From: Stictocephala bisonia
Lineage: Eukaryota; Arthropoda; Insecta; Hemiptera; Membracidae
Reading direction: 5' to 3'
Assembly: GCA_035578905.1 (NCBI GenBank)
Contig: JAQJVL010002594.1
Coordinates: 1-64,000, forward strand
DNA length: 64,000 nucleotides
The translations under genes and the position numbers were made by a program. How positions within the stretch are numbered: position 1 is the stretch's first letter; each line of letters starts with the position of its first letter. Below, piece by piece: positions 1-10,216 of the stretch. The notes below the pieces were generated by a model. It worked only from the letters and a program-made list of their open reading frames with translations. It did not search any database and was not told the origin of the DNA.

Positions 1-437
1 TATTTGTGAAAAGGTCAGTGATTGGAGATTTAATATGGAGCTTATAAATATTATTAATTTATAAGACATGAATTTCATGAGAAAATATAACCAAAGTCAA
101 AGGGCCAGGCACGCTACAAACAAACTACATCTTATATCAACAAAATGTACAGAATAATAAACAAGATTAGCGACTTAAACGATAATGATTTTATTGGAGA
201 TGGTGCTTACTAGTTACTTTTATCTGACAGATTAGTAAATTATGGAAAGTGAAGTCAGAGATAAAGAAAATACAAAATCTAACTATATTTTTTTACTCTT
301 GTACCTTACAAATATTGTAGAGAATGAGGAACCATACTTTTCCATTCCCACATGAAATCATACACCTAACTAATATGGGGAATAAGGTACTCTATTACAT
401 GCTTAGTCTTTATTTAAACAACTGCTTTTTATTTATA
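1..437. other. AT-rich intergenic or intronic DNA
   Basis: No reading frame, splice-bounded exon or repeat structure was recognised here. The stretch ends where the repeat beginning ACTAGCTGTACCCGCC starts. Confidence 0.5.
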
Positions 438-1544
438 ACTAGCTGTACCCGCCCGCTTCGCCGGTCATAATATTGAGTTTTGATTGTATCATTGAAATGT
501 GCAGCAACCTTTCAGTTTACACAGTATCCAATTTAAACAGCTGATGTTTTGTGTAGTTTACTACTGTACTCAATTATTTTTAATTTTGAAAGTTTTGCCT
601 ACCACAATTTTATTCTATTTGTTTTTATTTAACAGCTGTTAATCAAATAAATCAATCAATTAATATAGCTTCACAAGAAATCAAAACATAAAAATATAAA
701 CAGTATAATTTTGACGTATTTAAAACACACAGCTGATATTCTTTTTATATTTGACTTGTTATACCTTCATTCATCCTGCTATTTGATTAACATTGAAACT
801 TTAGAAGTCCAAGGGATGGAGCCCTGATAGCCCAGTCAATAAAGGTAAAAAAATGCCCTTTGTCGCAACTAATTAGGGGAAAGCTGAATTTTTGCAGGGT
901 GTTAGTATACAAGGTAAACAATAAAAAATGACAAAGTCCCGACCCCCACCCCTCTTGCTTTCCCCCCCACCCCCTCCCAAACATCGCAAGAGCAGTACTT
1001 TGGTTAAATACTCATAGCTCGAAAACTAATAAAGTTACAGACGTGATTCTTTTTTTATATTACACCTAACAATATGGCAAACAAATTATGTACTTAAAAT
1101 TTGTATGTGTATAACTTCGTTTAACCGTAATACTGATATACATGCAAAAAAATGCCTCTGCTAATTACAAAAACTTACTTTAACCAATTATATCATTTTA
1201 TCCTTGCATTGTGGAAAGAAACGTCTTCAACAAAACTTATAGACAATTTAATTAGCTTCAATATGATGGGTCTAGTCAAGCTATTTAATGACGTAGTTGC
1301 TTTATAGAGAGCGATTAAACAGTAGCGGGCACTGCACCGCCGGCGCGGCGCCGCTTCTAGCAGTGACTCGTCAGGCGCTTCGATGTCTCCATGCGTCAGA
1401 CTGCATGTTGCAATTTGTTCGTAGACAGTCCTTAGTACGTATCTTGTTGAATACTGTTTCTGGAATTAAGACGAGATCCATAAATTACTTGCTAATGTTG
1501 ATTTAATAAAGGTACATTCTACATGTAGGCGAAATTATACCAGA

Positions 1545-3960
1545 CCTAGCAACATTAAAGCAGCATTAAAAGCGCAAAATGCAGAACCTTCTACACCACA
1601 GCACTTTCTCAGAAAATTAGACAACACATTTGATTTCAATCATGATTGTTTGTTATGTGGAGAACGTGCGGTTTTTGACGCTAAACTTCCATATAAGTAC
1701 CGAACCAGAATTCACGAGGTTTCAACTATTGAAATAAAGCAAATGCTCCTCAATGCTTGTGATGTTAGGAGTGATGATTGGGCCTGTAAAGTTAAGTCTA
1801 GGCTTTTAGATGTTATTGATTTAGTTGCCGCTGAAGCCGTTCCATGGGCAATGTTATAAGAACTTTTGTAAACCTAAAAGTAGTGAACAAAAGGTAGGAC
1901 GGCCATTATCAGCAAAACTTGTAGATTTTTTCAAAGATAGGCTAGTTGTGCATAATTTATCTGGAAAGAAAAGTATTTAAGGTATGTCACATACTAGTCA
2001 CAAAGTTTTAGATTCTTGGTACAAAAACAGAGAAACCAGTTCTGAAGAAGAACGCAAAAGAATTGTTAGAACAGCAGTAGAAATTGTTAGGGAAGATGTC
2101 CAAAAAATGAATTATGACTGTGGAAAGTATTCAAGAGCGAAGGAAGTAAGTACCATACCAAATGATTTGATTCCTGAAACATTGGCACTATTTACGTCTA
2201 CGGTGACCAAAAAACGAACTGAAAACTCGAGCTCTGACATAAGTAGAAAACGTGCTGTGATAAACCATTCAATAATGTCCGCTGTAAGACCAAAGTCCTT
2301 CCTATCGTCAATACAAACTTCTTTGTCTCTATATTTAAATAGAATGTATGGGTCAAAAAATTTGATTGAAGTACTTTCTGCGCTGGGAGTATGTTCCTCA
2401 TACTATGAAAGTGACAGATATATAAGGTCTTTAATCACGAATGGCCCCCCAGTCATAGAATCTGATTCTTTTACACAATACGTTTTCGACAACGATGATG
2501 TTAACGTAAGATCGTTAGATGGCTTGAACACATTTAATGCGATGGGAGGAATTGCATGCATCACTCCATCGTCACATGTCTCTATCACCTCAGAAGTACC
2601 TAGATTAGTTGATGGACCATTTAAGATTGCAGAAGAAACCCGTAAACGGTCGTATATCAAGCGAAAAACCAGTGGCTTAGCTCGTATTGTTATAGAAGAC
2701 TTCTCAGGTGCCATATCGTTGAGGAAAATAACTGCAAACACAGTACCCTTTATTCATACACTTAATCTGTTATGGGTCAGCGGATGTAACATCCAACCAG
2801 GCTGGAATGGTTTTATGAGTGTCTCAACTAGAAAATTAAAAGGGCAGGACACTTCATACATCATGGCTATTCCTTTTATAGACATTGATCCAAATAGCCC
2901 ATCTTCAGTATATACAGCATTGTGTTTTGTAGCTGAACAGTGTAGCAAGAACAAGGAAACATACATGTGACCTTTGACCAGCCACTATACTTAAAAGGGC
3001 AAGACACTTCATACATCATGGCTATTCCTTTTATAGACATTGATCCAAATAACCCATCATCAGTATATACAGCATTGTTTTGTAGCTGAACAGTGTAGCA
3101 AGAACAAGGAAACATACATGTGACCTTTGACCAGCCACTATACTTAAAAGCAATGGAAATCGTTGCTGGCTCTGAAGATCAATATGATTTATCAAGGATT
3201 GTTGTAAGGTTGGGTTTCCATTTGTTTATGTCGTACTTGGGATACATTGGTCGTATAATGGAAGGTAGTGGAATAGAGTCATTGTGGGAGACTGTCTATG
3301 GTAAGGCAACGGTGAAACTCATGCTTACTGGACATGCCTTCGCTAGAGCTGTGAGAGCATACATAATTAACCTATGCTGCTATTGTTGAACAAGTGACAG
3401 AAGATGAAGAGGTACGTTCAAGTGTGTTTTGTAACGAGGTTTAAACAGTTTATGACCAACTTTCTCACTGTGATATTACTCAAGCAACTGCGTGTGATGA
3501 TAAATCCATTCAATCAGCCTTGGCAAAGCTGACAGACCTCATCAATTTAAAGAAGTCTGAGAGTAGAACATCAAAGCTCTGGCTGAATCTAATTCAGCAA
3601 ATCGACCTAATTTTATTCTAGCAGAGAGAACGGGGAACTGGAAATTGCACCTAGACACTATCACTGATATGCTTCCTTACTTTCATGCTGCAGGACACAT
3701 TCCTTATGCAAAATCTGCTCAGATGTATGTCCAAGAAATGAAGAAACTCAAATCAAAGCTGACTAAGACAGAGTACGATATCTTTGTGACAAAAGGTCTC
3801 TTCACTATTAGAAGAAAAGATGAGTTCTGGTCTGGCAATTGGAGTGACGTGTATAGAGCAATCATTGATGAAATCTTTAAAAACAATAGGAGGTCTAACT
3901 CATGGCCGAGGAATAACTAAGAGCACCTTAAATAAATGGGTACTAGGAGCTCCTTCATTC
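1545..3960 (+). pseudogene. Broken transposon protein: Cys-rich N-terminus, RTGNW and GGLTHGRG motifs
   Basis: The reading frame can be followed through at least five breaks. Segment one (to 1840) has the zinc-finger start CLLCGERAVFD. A frameshift near 1842 is followed by HGQCYKNFCKP, the likely second half of the finger. A further frame change near 1978 opens the longest intact piece (1984-2970). Later come FDQPLY (about 3127), RTGNWKLHLDTITDMLPYF (about 3627), then a frameshift in an A-run near 3882 into GGLTHGRGITKSTLNKW, and a stop at about 3947. From memory these motifs belong to a large family of uncharacterised animal transposon proteins that continue into an acidic nuclease-like domain (DAD motif). 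That domain is absent here. Academ is my best guess for the superfamily, but unverified. Confidence 0.7.
2838..3148 (+). repeat. Tandem duplication, 155 bp period, within the transposon gene
   Basis: The segment starting AAAAGGGCAGGACACTTC (about 2838) recurs 155 bp later (about 2993) almost unchanged, including the CCTTTGACCAGCCAC end. Since 155 is not a multiple of three, and copy two also lacks two bases in its GTGTTTTG stretch, the duplication destroys the frame. It must postdate the functional gene and is a likely inactivating event. Confidence 0.9.
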
Positions 3961-4991
3961 TTATGGAAATAAGAAGCTATAAAAATAGTATACTGGTTTT
4001 GATATATATAGAAAATACTATCTTGCATTTATTGTATCACAAAACTAAGATTTTTAAACTAAACAACAGAGCCTATACAGTGAAATTTGGTTATTTATCT
4101 GTGATACAAGTGAACTAAATCTTTATTATCTTATGGACCCTTAAGTGAAAATTATTATATTCCTGCTCTAAATAACTTAAGACTACGGATACGAGTACAC
4201 AAATACGAGATACAAGTACGATGCCCCTCAGCGGCGAGTGTCAACGGCGGCAGCGGCACTGCTATGAGCAGCGTGGGGTCGGCACAGCGCTATACCCGCT
4301 ACTGTTTAATCGCTCTCTATGAAGCCATAATTTCAACGGTAAGCAATGTTAGATACCTCATTTTAAAGCTAATTAAATTATCTACAAGTTTTATTGAAGA
4401 CGTTTCTTTCCACAATGCAAGGATAAAATGATATAATTGGTTAAAGTAAGTTTTTGTAATTAGCAGATGCATTTTTTTGCATGTATATCAGTATTACGGT
4501 TAAACGAAGTTATACACATACAAATTTTAAGTACATAATTTGTTTGCCATATTGTTAGGTGTAATATAAAAAAAGAATCACGTCTGTAACTTTATTAGTT
4601 TTCGAGCTATGAGTATTTAACCAAAGTACTGCTCTTGCGATGTTTGGGAGGGGGTTGGGGGGAAAGCAAGAGGGATGGAGGTCGGGACTTTGTCATTTTT
4701 TATTGTTTATCTTGTATACTAACACCCTGCAAAAATTCAGCTTTCCCCTAATTAGTTGCGACACAAAACCTTCATTGACTGGGCTATGAGGGATTAAAGA
4801 AACGGGAATAGGACAGAAACCTTCCCTGGTGTATATAGAACAACTTCCCCAAGTTTCATGGCGATCGGCTGGACGGTTTGGTAGCGCATAAAGGATAGAC
4901 AGACAAACAAACATACATTGGATTTTATATATATATAGATACTCTAACCAACAGGCCTGAAGAACATGACAATTCTGTACTGTCTTGATAG

Positions 4992-5120
4992 AATGCAAAC
5001 AACTTTTCCATGAATCACCAAGCCTTGGCGGTTACAGGAACTTGACAGAGCAGAGACGTGACCATATCCATATTATACGAGATACTCCAGAAGATCCAAG
5101 CGTGTTATTAACCAGGGATT
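4992..5120 (+). CDS. Candidate internal coding exon, possibly of the SoxD gene downstream
   Basis: A pyrimidine-rich stretch ending GTACTGTCTTGATAG is followed by 129 nt open in one frame and a strong donor GTAAGTAC. The exon begins with two bases of a split codon and ends after one base, the same phase pattern as the four Sox exons at 50-54.7 kb. The 42 complete codons encode a hydrophilic peptide starting CKQLFHESPSLGGYRNLTEQ and ending PEDPSVLLTRD. I do not recognise the sequence itself. It sits immediately after the right end of the outer repeat. Joining it to the next candidate exon (50112) would require a 45 kb intron. It could equally belong to another gene. Confidence 0.5.
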
Positions 5121-5922
5121 GTAAGTACAAATGATGTAAGAGCAGTTTGTATGTAAAATATATGTTAACCGACCAATCCTCTTCATTTTCATGTCTTTTG
5201 CTGTTTTTTTACTTGGCTTAACATCATTTCTAAGGAGTCAACATCATACGTCTGCAACAGAGCAAAACATTTTACTCGGGATATAATTCTATTTACGAAA
5301 CAATTTCGAATATACACTTTTAAAGGTATAACAAGCTTATTTTAATGTAGAATACTACCAATACAAAACAACAAATAAATAAAATACAGAAAACTTATAA
5401 GGTAAAAATCACAAACACAACTACTAATTGAGAAACCACAAAACAAAACAAAATTTTTTGATTCTTTGTTGTTTGGAATTAGGGCTGCACAGTGCAGCCA
5501 ACTTAATAGGATGAAATGCCATTATAGAAGTATCAATAAATATGTCACATGTTTGCCTTCACAGACATATTTCCTCTTGTATTTTGTTCACTTACAACTA
5601 ACTAAATTCATTTTTGTGAGTTAGTCAATTAAAGGTGTTAGCCATGATACATTGTATTTACTCAGGGTGTATCTTCAAGTGCAGAAATAGATTGGAAATC
5701 GTTTGTTGCCAACTTCTGCAGCCAAGCACTACAACAATGCATTTGCAACAACTGATTTGTTTTATATTGTGTACTGTGCCTGAAAATTAGGTTGTGAAAA
5801 CTATTATTATTGTGGTTGTCGAAAGGCTGGTTTTAATTGTTCATTAATAAGTGAACATGGCACCATAACAATTTACTCGTGATGTAATAACAATTGATAC
5901 TGCAAGAAATTAAAAACGTAAA
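5121..5922. other. No recognisable gene
   Basis: AT-rich DNA without a supported frame. A short segment at 5883-5914 reappears in reverse complement at about 6752-6785 inside the loop of a palindrome. Confidence 0.4.
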
Positions 5923-6700
5923 GCCTCAATAAATAAAGCGATTATATAGGTTGCTGAAGGTAAAGTTATCATCCGTGAAGACAAAGTAATATTATTGCTA
6001 GAAAATATCCAAAACACTGTTGAATGTTTATTATAAATCATATTTTATTATCTATCCTGTAAGACATGGTAGATAGAAAACTACATTGTGAGTTTTTTAG
6101 TGATTTAAACTACATTGTGAGCCGTGTTTTAGTGGTGCCAGTCCATCCTCTGCTGTAACAAGGCTTGCGCGAAAGGCGGTACGTGCTCACGCTAATGAGT
6201 CATACCATAGTAAGGTGATCAACTCGTCTGTATAGTTTAGCCAACCATACAACCCTTAACAACGCCTTAGGAGTGACAGTGATTTACAACATTTATTTAA
6301 ATTTCATTGATTGACTGATTATAATATTAACTATATAATAATGTATAAAAGTTTGCTTCGTCATATGTTAATGTTGAATATATTATATTGTTGAATTGAA
6401 CTAAAATTAAAGGATATAAAAACACGCCTAAATAAAAAGATGTTAAATCAATGACATTTCTAAGGATGTGTGACAAAACTACTCTAGCAGAATTTCACAC
6501 ATTGACAATATTTGCCACGCTGCCAGTAACAACTGCTACGAGTGAAAGGTCTTTTTTGACATTGAGAAGACTATAATCCTACTCAGAAACATAACACATG
6601 AGACACGTTTAAATGGCTTGGCTTTGCTCAATGTTTGTCGTGAGATTTCTATGTTCCATGTATGTTTGCAATACAAGACTTACATCAGTTTTTATTTAGT
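5923..6700 (+). mobile_element. hAT element remnant, inverted relative to the copy at 8194-9589
   Basis: From GCCTCAATAAATAAAGCG (5923) onward the sequence is the reverse complement of about 8712-9507, with many substitutions and small indels. No CAGTGGCGTAGCC-type end is present at the left edge, so this copy is truncated on that side. The pair forms an inverted repeat separated by about 2 kb. Confidence 0.8.
6469..6655 (+). pseudogene. hAT transposase C-terminal dimerisation domain fragment
   Basis: The + strand reads through LTIFATLPVTTATSERSF and LTLRRL, then a stop; a frame change resumes with HETRLNGLALLNVCREISMF. The VTTATSERSF...LRRL...RLNGLALLN signature is diagnostic of the hAT C-terminal domain (Dimer_Tnp_hAT). 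Two stops and a frameshift within 60 codons make it inactive. No upstream transposase core is present. Confidence 0.85.
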
Positions 6701-6866
6701 TTCTTGTTAACCTGTAAGATTATGCACAATTGATTGGTTTCAGTTGTAATTGTTAATTTCTTGCAGTATCAATTGTTATTACAACTAAAACCAATAAATT
6801 GTGCATAATCTTACAGGTTACCAATAAACTACACTTATGTAAGGCTTGTATTGTAAACATACATGG
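6656..6866. repeat. Imperfect palindrome with ~95 bp arms
   Basis: The arm beginning CCATGTATGTTTGCAATACA is matched in reverse complement by the segment ending at 6866, with a few mismatches. Both arms contain the AACCTGTAAGATTATGCACA block or its complement. The central part (about 6752-6785) is the inverse of a segment at 5883-5914. Confidence 0.85.
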
Positions 6867-7427
6867 AGCATACTCTAGATGTTATGAGTTTAATCTTTGA
6901 TCAGACATATTTTTTGTACAAACACTGATAAATAACAAACTTGTTGGTGGGTAGGAGGTCCATATGATCCTACGGAAAATGCTATTTATTTCTTAATAAA
7001 TGATGTTAATAAATAAATTGCATTTAATTTCACAGCTGCTCTTGTTGCCTGTCGAGGACACGGTGGGTCCATAGGTGTTGGATGGTGGCAAGTCTTTAAA
7101 AGTACAAGGGTTCAGTCTAAATCCCCCTCCCCCTAAACCAAAAATGCAATTGAAATGAATGTTGTTGTATAATGAATATTTTGTAGAAAACAATTATAAT
7201 AATTTGGCTACATCTAATGTGTTAACAAAGTAATCCATTTCTATATTGTCTTATATAAGTGTTAAAAAAATCCCAAAACAAAAATATTACCCCAAGTAAG
7301 ATTTAAACTATCCTTAGTTTTTATTATCACAAACTCACAATTTTGATGTTGTAAGTTCCAAGGATTATTTTGTTGTTTATAAAATTTAAATGTAAAATTG
7401 AAGTATTATACCAATACTCCCATACAC
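6867..7427. other. No recognisable gene
   Basis: AT-rich spacer with one C-rich patch (7123-7137). No supported coding or repeat signal. Confidence 0.4.
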
Positions 7428-7545
7428 ATACAGTGGTATTGACCCACTCACCCACCCTTATACGTACAGTGGTAATGACCCACCTGCCCACCCATAAAGG
7501 TACAGTGGTAATGACCCACCCATACACATACAGTGGTAATGATTT
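7428..7545 (+). repeat. 36-bp minisatellite, short diverged array
   Basis: The GGTAWT core falls at 7435, 7471, 7507 and 7535. The first intervals are exactly 36 bp and the last is shortened to 28 by loss of part of the spacer. Each unit carries ACAGTGGTA followed by a variable CCCAC-rich spacer. This is the same family as the main array at 7613. Confidence 0.9.
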
Positions 7546-7580
7546 AATTTGGGTTGGGTGTAAGTGCATCAAACTACTAG

Positions 7581-8020
7581 TTTGATTTATCAATATTTCT
7601 AGTGATATAGAATACACGTACAGTGGTATTGACCCATCGGCCCACCCATACACGTACGGTGGTATTGACCCATCGGCCCACCAATACACGTACGGTGGTA
7701 TTGACCCATCGGCCCACCCATACACGTACGGTGGTATTGACCCATCGGCCCACCCATACACGTTCGGTGGTATTGACGCATCGGCCCACCCATACATGTA
7801 CGATGGTATTGACCCACCCGCCCACCCATACACGTACGGTGGTATTGACCCATCGGCCCACCCATACACGTACGGTGGTATTGACCCATCGGCCCACCCA
7901 TACAATACCACCGGTGGGCCGATGGGTCAATACCACCGTACGTGTATGGGTGGGCCGATGGGTCAATACCACTGTACGTGTAGGCCTATTCTATATCACT
8001 AGAAATATTGATAAATCAAA
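7581..8020. repeat. 36-bp minisatellite array inside a foldback structure
   Basis: Eight units with GGTATT at 7625, 7661, 7697, 7733, 7769, 7805, 7841 and 7877, an exact 36-bp period. The consensus is CACGTACGGTGGTATT plus GACCCATCGGCCCACCCATA. At about 7909 the repeat reverses, so two units run on the other strand. The flanks TTTGATTTATCAATATTTCT (7581) and their complement (to 8020) are also inverted, giving arms of about 110 bp. Because 36 is divisible by three the array is open in several frames on both strands. Those frames are repeat artefacts, not genes. Confidence 0.95.
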
Positions 8021-8185
8021 CCATCCAACCAAAATCTGTATGATTTTTGGTATATCCTATGGATCCTAAATTTTTCATCAAGTATATGGAAATTGATTTG
8101 CTAAATAGCATTAGGCATGATATTTATACACATTAATAATTAGACTACAACAATCATGTAGTAAATCTAATGTGGTTTACGTTTG

Positions 8186-8193
8186 GTAAAGAG
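8186..8193. other. hAT target-site duplication, left
   Basis: GTAAAGAG directly precedes the hAT end at 8194 and is repeated exactly at 9590-9597. Eight bases is the canonical duplication length for hAT elements. Confidence 0.95.
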
Positions 8194-8723
8194 CAGTAGC
8201 GTAGCCAGGATTTTGGAATGGGGGGGGGGGGGGTTTGCCAGAGATTTTGGGACCCACCCGTCCGGGGGTTCTCCCCCAGAAAATATAAAGATTTTTTTAT
8301 GCTAAAAACTTGATTTGAGGCTCAAAAACAGTAATTTTGAACAAGTATTTATTACTCGCTTTTTTAAGAAAAAAATTAAGTACAGTTTAAATTGAGTAAA
8401 ATAAAATTTTAAATTTAATAAATCATTACTTTTAGGAATCCTTTGCTTATAAATTTAGAACTAGTTCGTATATTGTTAGAATATTAACTATACAAAATAG
8501 TTGTAAATAAATTTTAATACAAAATATAAAAAAGCACTACTTTATAGTTTCAATATATCAAGAAACAAATCAATAGTACAATGTTTGTTTTACTATGAGT
8601 GTTTATTTTCATTGTAACTGATAACATTTTACAAGTTACAACCACCTGTTCTATAAAAGCTACAAAACAAAGTCTATTCAACAGGGTTTTAAAGAAAACT
8701 CATTCAGCACATCGTTTGTTGTA

Positions 8724-8905
8724 ATAGAAATCTCACGAGCATTGAGCAAAGCCAAGCCATTTAAACGTGTCTCATTTGTTATGTTTCTGAGTAGGATTAT
8801 AGTCTTCTCAATGTCAAAAAAGACCTTTCACTCGTAGCAGCTGTTACTGGCAGCGTGGCAAATATTGTCAATGTGTGATGTGTGAACTTCTGCTAGAGTA
8901 GTTTT
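8724..8905 (-). pseudogene. hAT C-terminal domain fragment
   Basis: The reverse strand carries the same domain as 6469-6655, with recognisable TLPVTAATSERSF-like and NGLALLNAREIS-like segments in broken frames. It lies inside the hAT element with TSDs and cannot encode an active transposase. Confidence 0.8.
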
Positions 8906-9072
8906 GTCACTGTTTTATGAGTATATTCCTTAGAAATGTATTTGATTTAACATCTCTTTTTTTTAGGCGTGGTTTTTATCCTTTAATTTTAGTTCAATTC
9001 AACAATATAATATATTCAACATTAACATACGACGAAGCAAACTTTTATACATTATTATATAGTTAACTATAT

Positions 9073-9136
9073 AATTTCATTGATTGACTGATTATAATAA
9101 TATTAATATTATTATAATCAGTCAATCAATGAAATT
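9073..9136. repeat. Perfect 64-bp AT-rich palindrome
   Basis: AATTTCATTGATTGACTGAT and the following bases to 9104 are mirrored exactly in reverse complement through 9136, with no loop. The homologous stretch of the other hAT copy (about 6293-6325) has only one arm, so the palindrome arose within this copy. Confidence 0.95.
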
Positions 9137-9589
9137 TAAATAAATGTTGTAAATCACTGTCACTCCTAAGGCGTTGTTAAGGGTTGTATGGTTGGCTAAA
9201 TTATATTAACGAGTTGATCACCTTACTATGGTATGACTTATTCGCGTGAGCACATACCGCCTTTCGCGCAAGCCTTGTCACAACAGAGGATGGACTGGCA
9301 CCACTAAAGCATGGCCGCCCGCAAAGTAGTTTTCTATGTACAGTTTTTAGTTTTATGTCTTGCAGGATTGATAATAAAATATGATTTATAATAAACGTTT
9401 TAACAGTGTTTTGGATATTTTCTAGCAATAATATTACTTTGTCTTCACGGATGATAACTTTACCTTCAGCAACCTATATAATCGCTTTATTTATTGAGGC
9501 CTTCTTACTCGTTTTCGGCCCTCTTCTAAATCCTATGGGGGGGGGGGAGTTGTAACCCAGAAAACCCCCCTCCTGGGGCTACGCCACTG

Positions 9590-9597
9590 GTAAAGAG
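9590..9597. other. hAT target-site duplication, right
   Basis: GTAAAGAG, identical to 8186-8193. Confidence 0.95.
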
Positions 9598-10150
9598 GGG
9601 AAACACAGTTAACACTTAATAAACAGATATTTTTCATAATCTGCTTATTCTATGCAGTTAGGTATAATATAGACACACCAACTTGCCAACCACGGAATAC
9701 ACGCTTAGTGTGCGGAATGCACGCTTAGTGTTAAGTGCCATTCACAATGTTCCTGTTGATATTAGTTTAGAATGACCCATTTCAAAATAAAGCTTTAGAG
9801 TTATACTTCAACTTTTGTTCAAACTATTTTAACAAATTACAGAATTTCTACAATTTTCAAAATATGTAATGAACTGTTGAATCGTGTATTTGCTAAAAAT
9901 AATATACAACCTTTTTTATAGAGTGAAATGTGAGGAACAAAACTAAAAAAGTATTGAACAAATATGACCTATAATAACAGAGATAAGAGTGATTTTGTAA
10001 ACACACACAAAGAAGACTGATGAGTTAAGCACCGGAGTGACATCAGTACTAAATGAGTAGTAACAACATATAGATATTTCCCTTCATTGACTAGGCAATT
10101 AGTTTAAAAAATAAAATAAGACTGCCATCACTTTTGAACAGAAATCTTAC
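9598..10150. other. No recognisable gene
   Basis: AT-rich; contains a small direct duplication around CACGCTTAGTGT (about 9701-9731). Nothing else supported. Confidence 0.4.
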
Positions 10151-10216
10151 CCTCTTCTCTCCCTTTAGTTTAATCTGCTGGGCCTTCGGATAAGGTTGAG
10201 ACCCTAGTGCTTTGAT
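10151..10216 (-). CDS. Candidate 66-nt internal exon, unassigned
   Basis: On the - strand a good acceptor (GTTGACATTTCAG) precedes 66 nt open in phase 0, ending AGAAGAGG before a GTAAGA donor. It would encode IKALGSQPYPKAQQIKLKGEKR-like sequence (22 residues, written here across its whole length minus ends: starts IKALGSQPY, ends LKGEKR). No family is recognised. It lies downstream of the MBIP-like stop codon, so it would belong to another transcript, or it may be a chance pair of splice-like sites. Confidence 0.25.

Larger units (their letters stand above)
822..4792. mobile_element. DNA transposon with ~550 bp terminal inverted repeats (Academ-like, tentative)
   Basis: Positions 822-1372 and 4243-4792 are inverted copies of each other, differing only at scattered bases and small indels over most of their length. 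They begin with CCCTGATAGCCCAGTC and CCCTCATAGCCCAGTC. Both arms contain a G/C homopolymer-rich patch (about 945-985; about 4645-4685) and end internally in a GC-rich block (1320-1372; 4230-4300) that stands out from the AT-rich surroundings. The arms enclose a single broken + strand gene (about 1545-3960). High similarity between arms despite a wrecked gene suggests arm homogenisation or fairly recent insertion of an already non-autonomous copy. I could not define a target-site duplication. Confidence 0.75.
438..4940. mobile_element. Outer dispersed insect repeat interrupted by a nested element
   Basis: The left end reads ACTAGCTGTACCCGCCCGC. The right end, about 4805-4940, runs through a GACAGACAAACAAACA tract into a TATATATATAGAT tail. 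This start/tail pairing is familiar from a very common class of arthropod dispersed repeats whose superfamily I cannot assign. The interior from about 822 to 4792 is a separate element with its own inverted repeats, so the simplest reading is a nested insertion. No target-site duplication was found at either level, so the outer boundaries are tentative. Confidence 0.4.
8194..9589 (-). mobile_element. Non-autonomous hAT element, 1396 bp, with intact ends and TSD
   Basis: The left end CAGTAGCGTAGCCAGGA and the right end (reverse complement CAGTGGCGTAGCCCCAGGA) are the classic hAT terminal inverted repeats, flanked by the perfect 8-bp duplication GTAAAGAG. Subterminal regions contain long homopolymer G tracts (8220-8233; 9537-9547). 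Only a decayed C-terminal transposase segment remains, on the - strand at about 8724-8905. Such a deletion derivative would need a transposase supplied by another hAT copy. Confidence 0.95.

Noticed and set aside
1297..1506. 69-codon open frame inside the long inverted repeat
   Set aside because: It overlaps the GC-rich TIR edge and shows no protein features; the transposon gene begins later in another frame.
7428..8020. CRISPR-like repeat/spacer organisation
   Set aside because: Although core and spacer alternate, the context is eukaryotic, spacers are related C-rich sequences rather than unique ones, and no cas genes are present.
7327..8069. Several overlapping long open frames on both strands (repeats of GIDPSAHPYTYG-like or WVGRWVNTTVRV-like peptides)
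   Set aside because: They are a by-product of the 36-bp minisatellite: a unit divisible by three stays open in any frame. No start context, splice sites or conserved protein support them.
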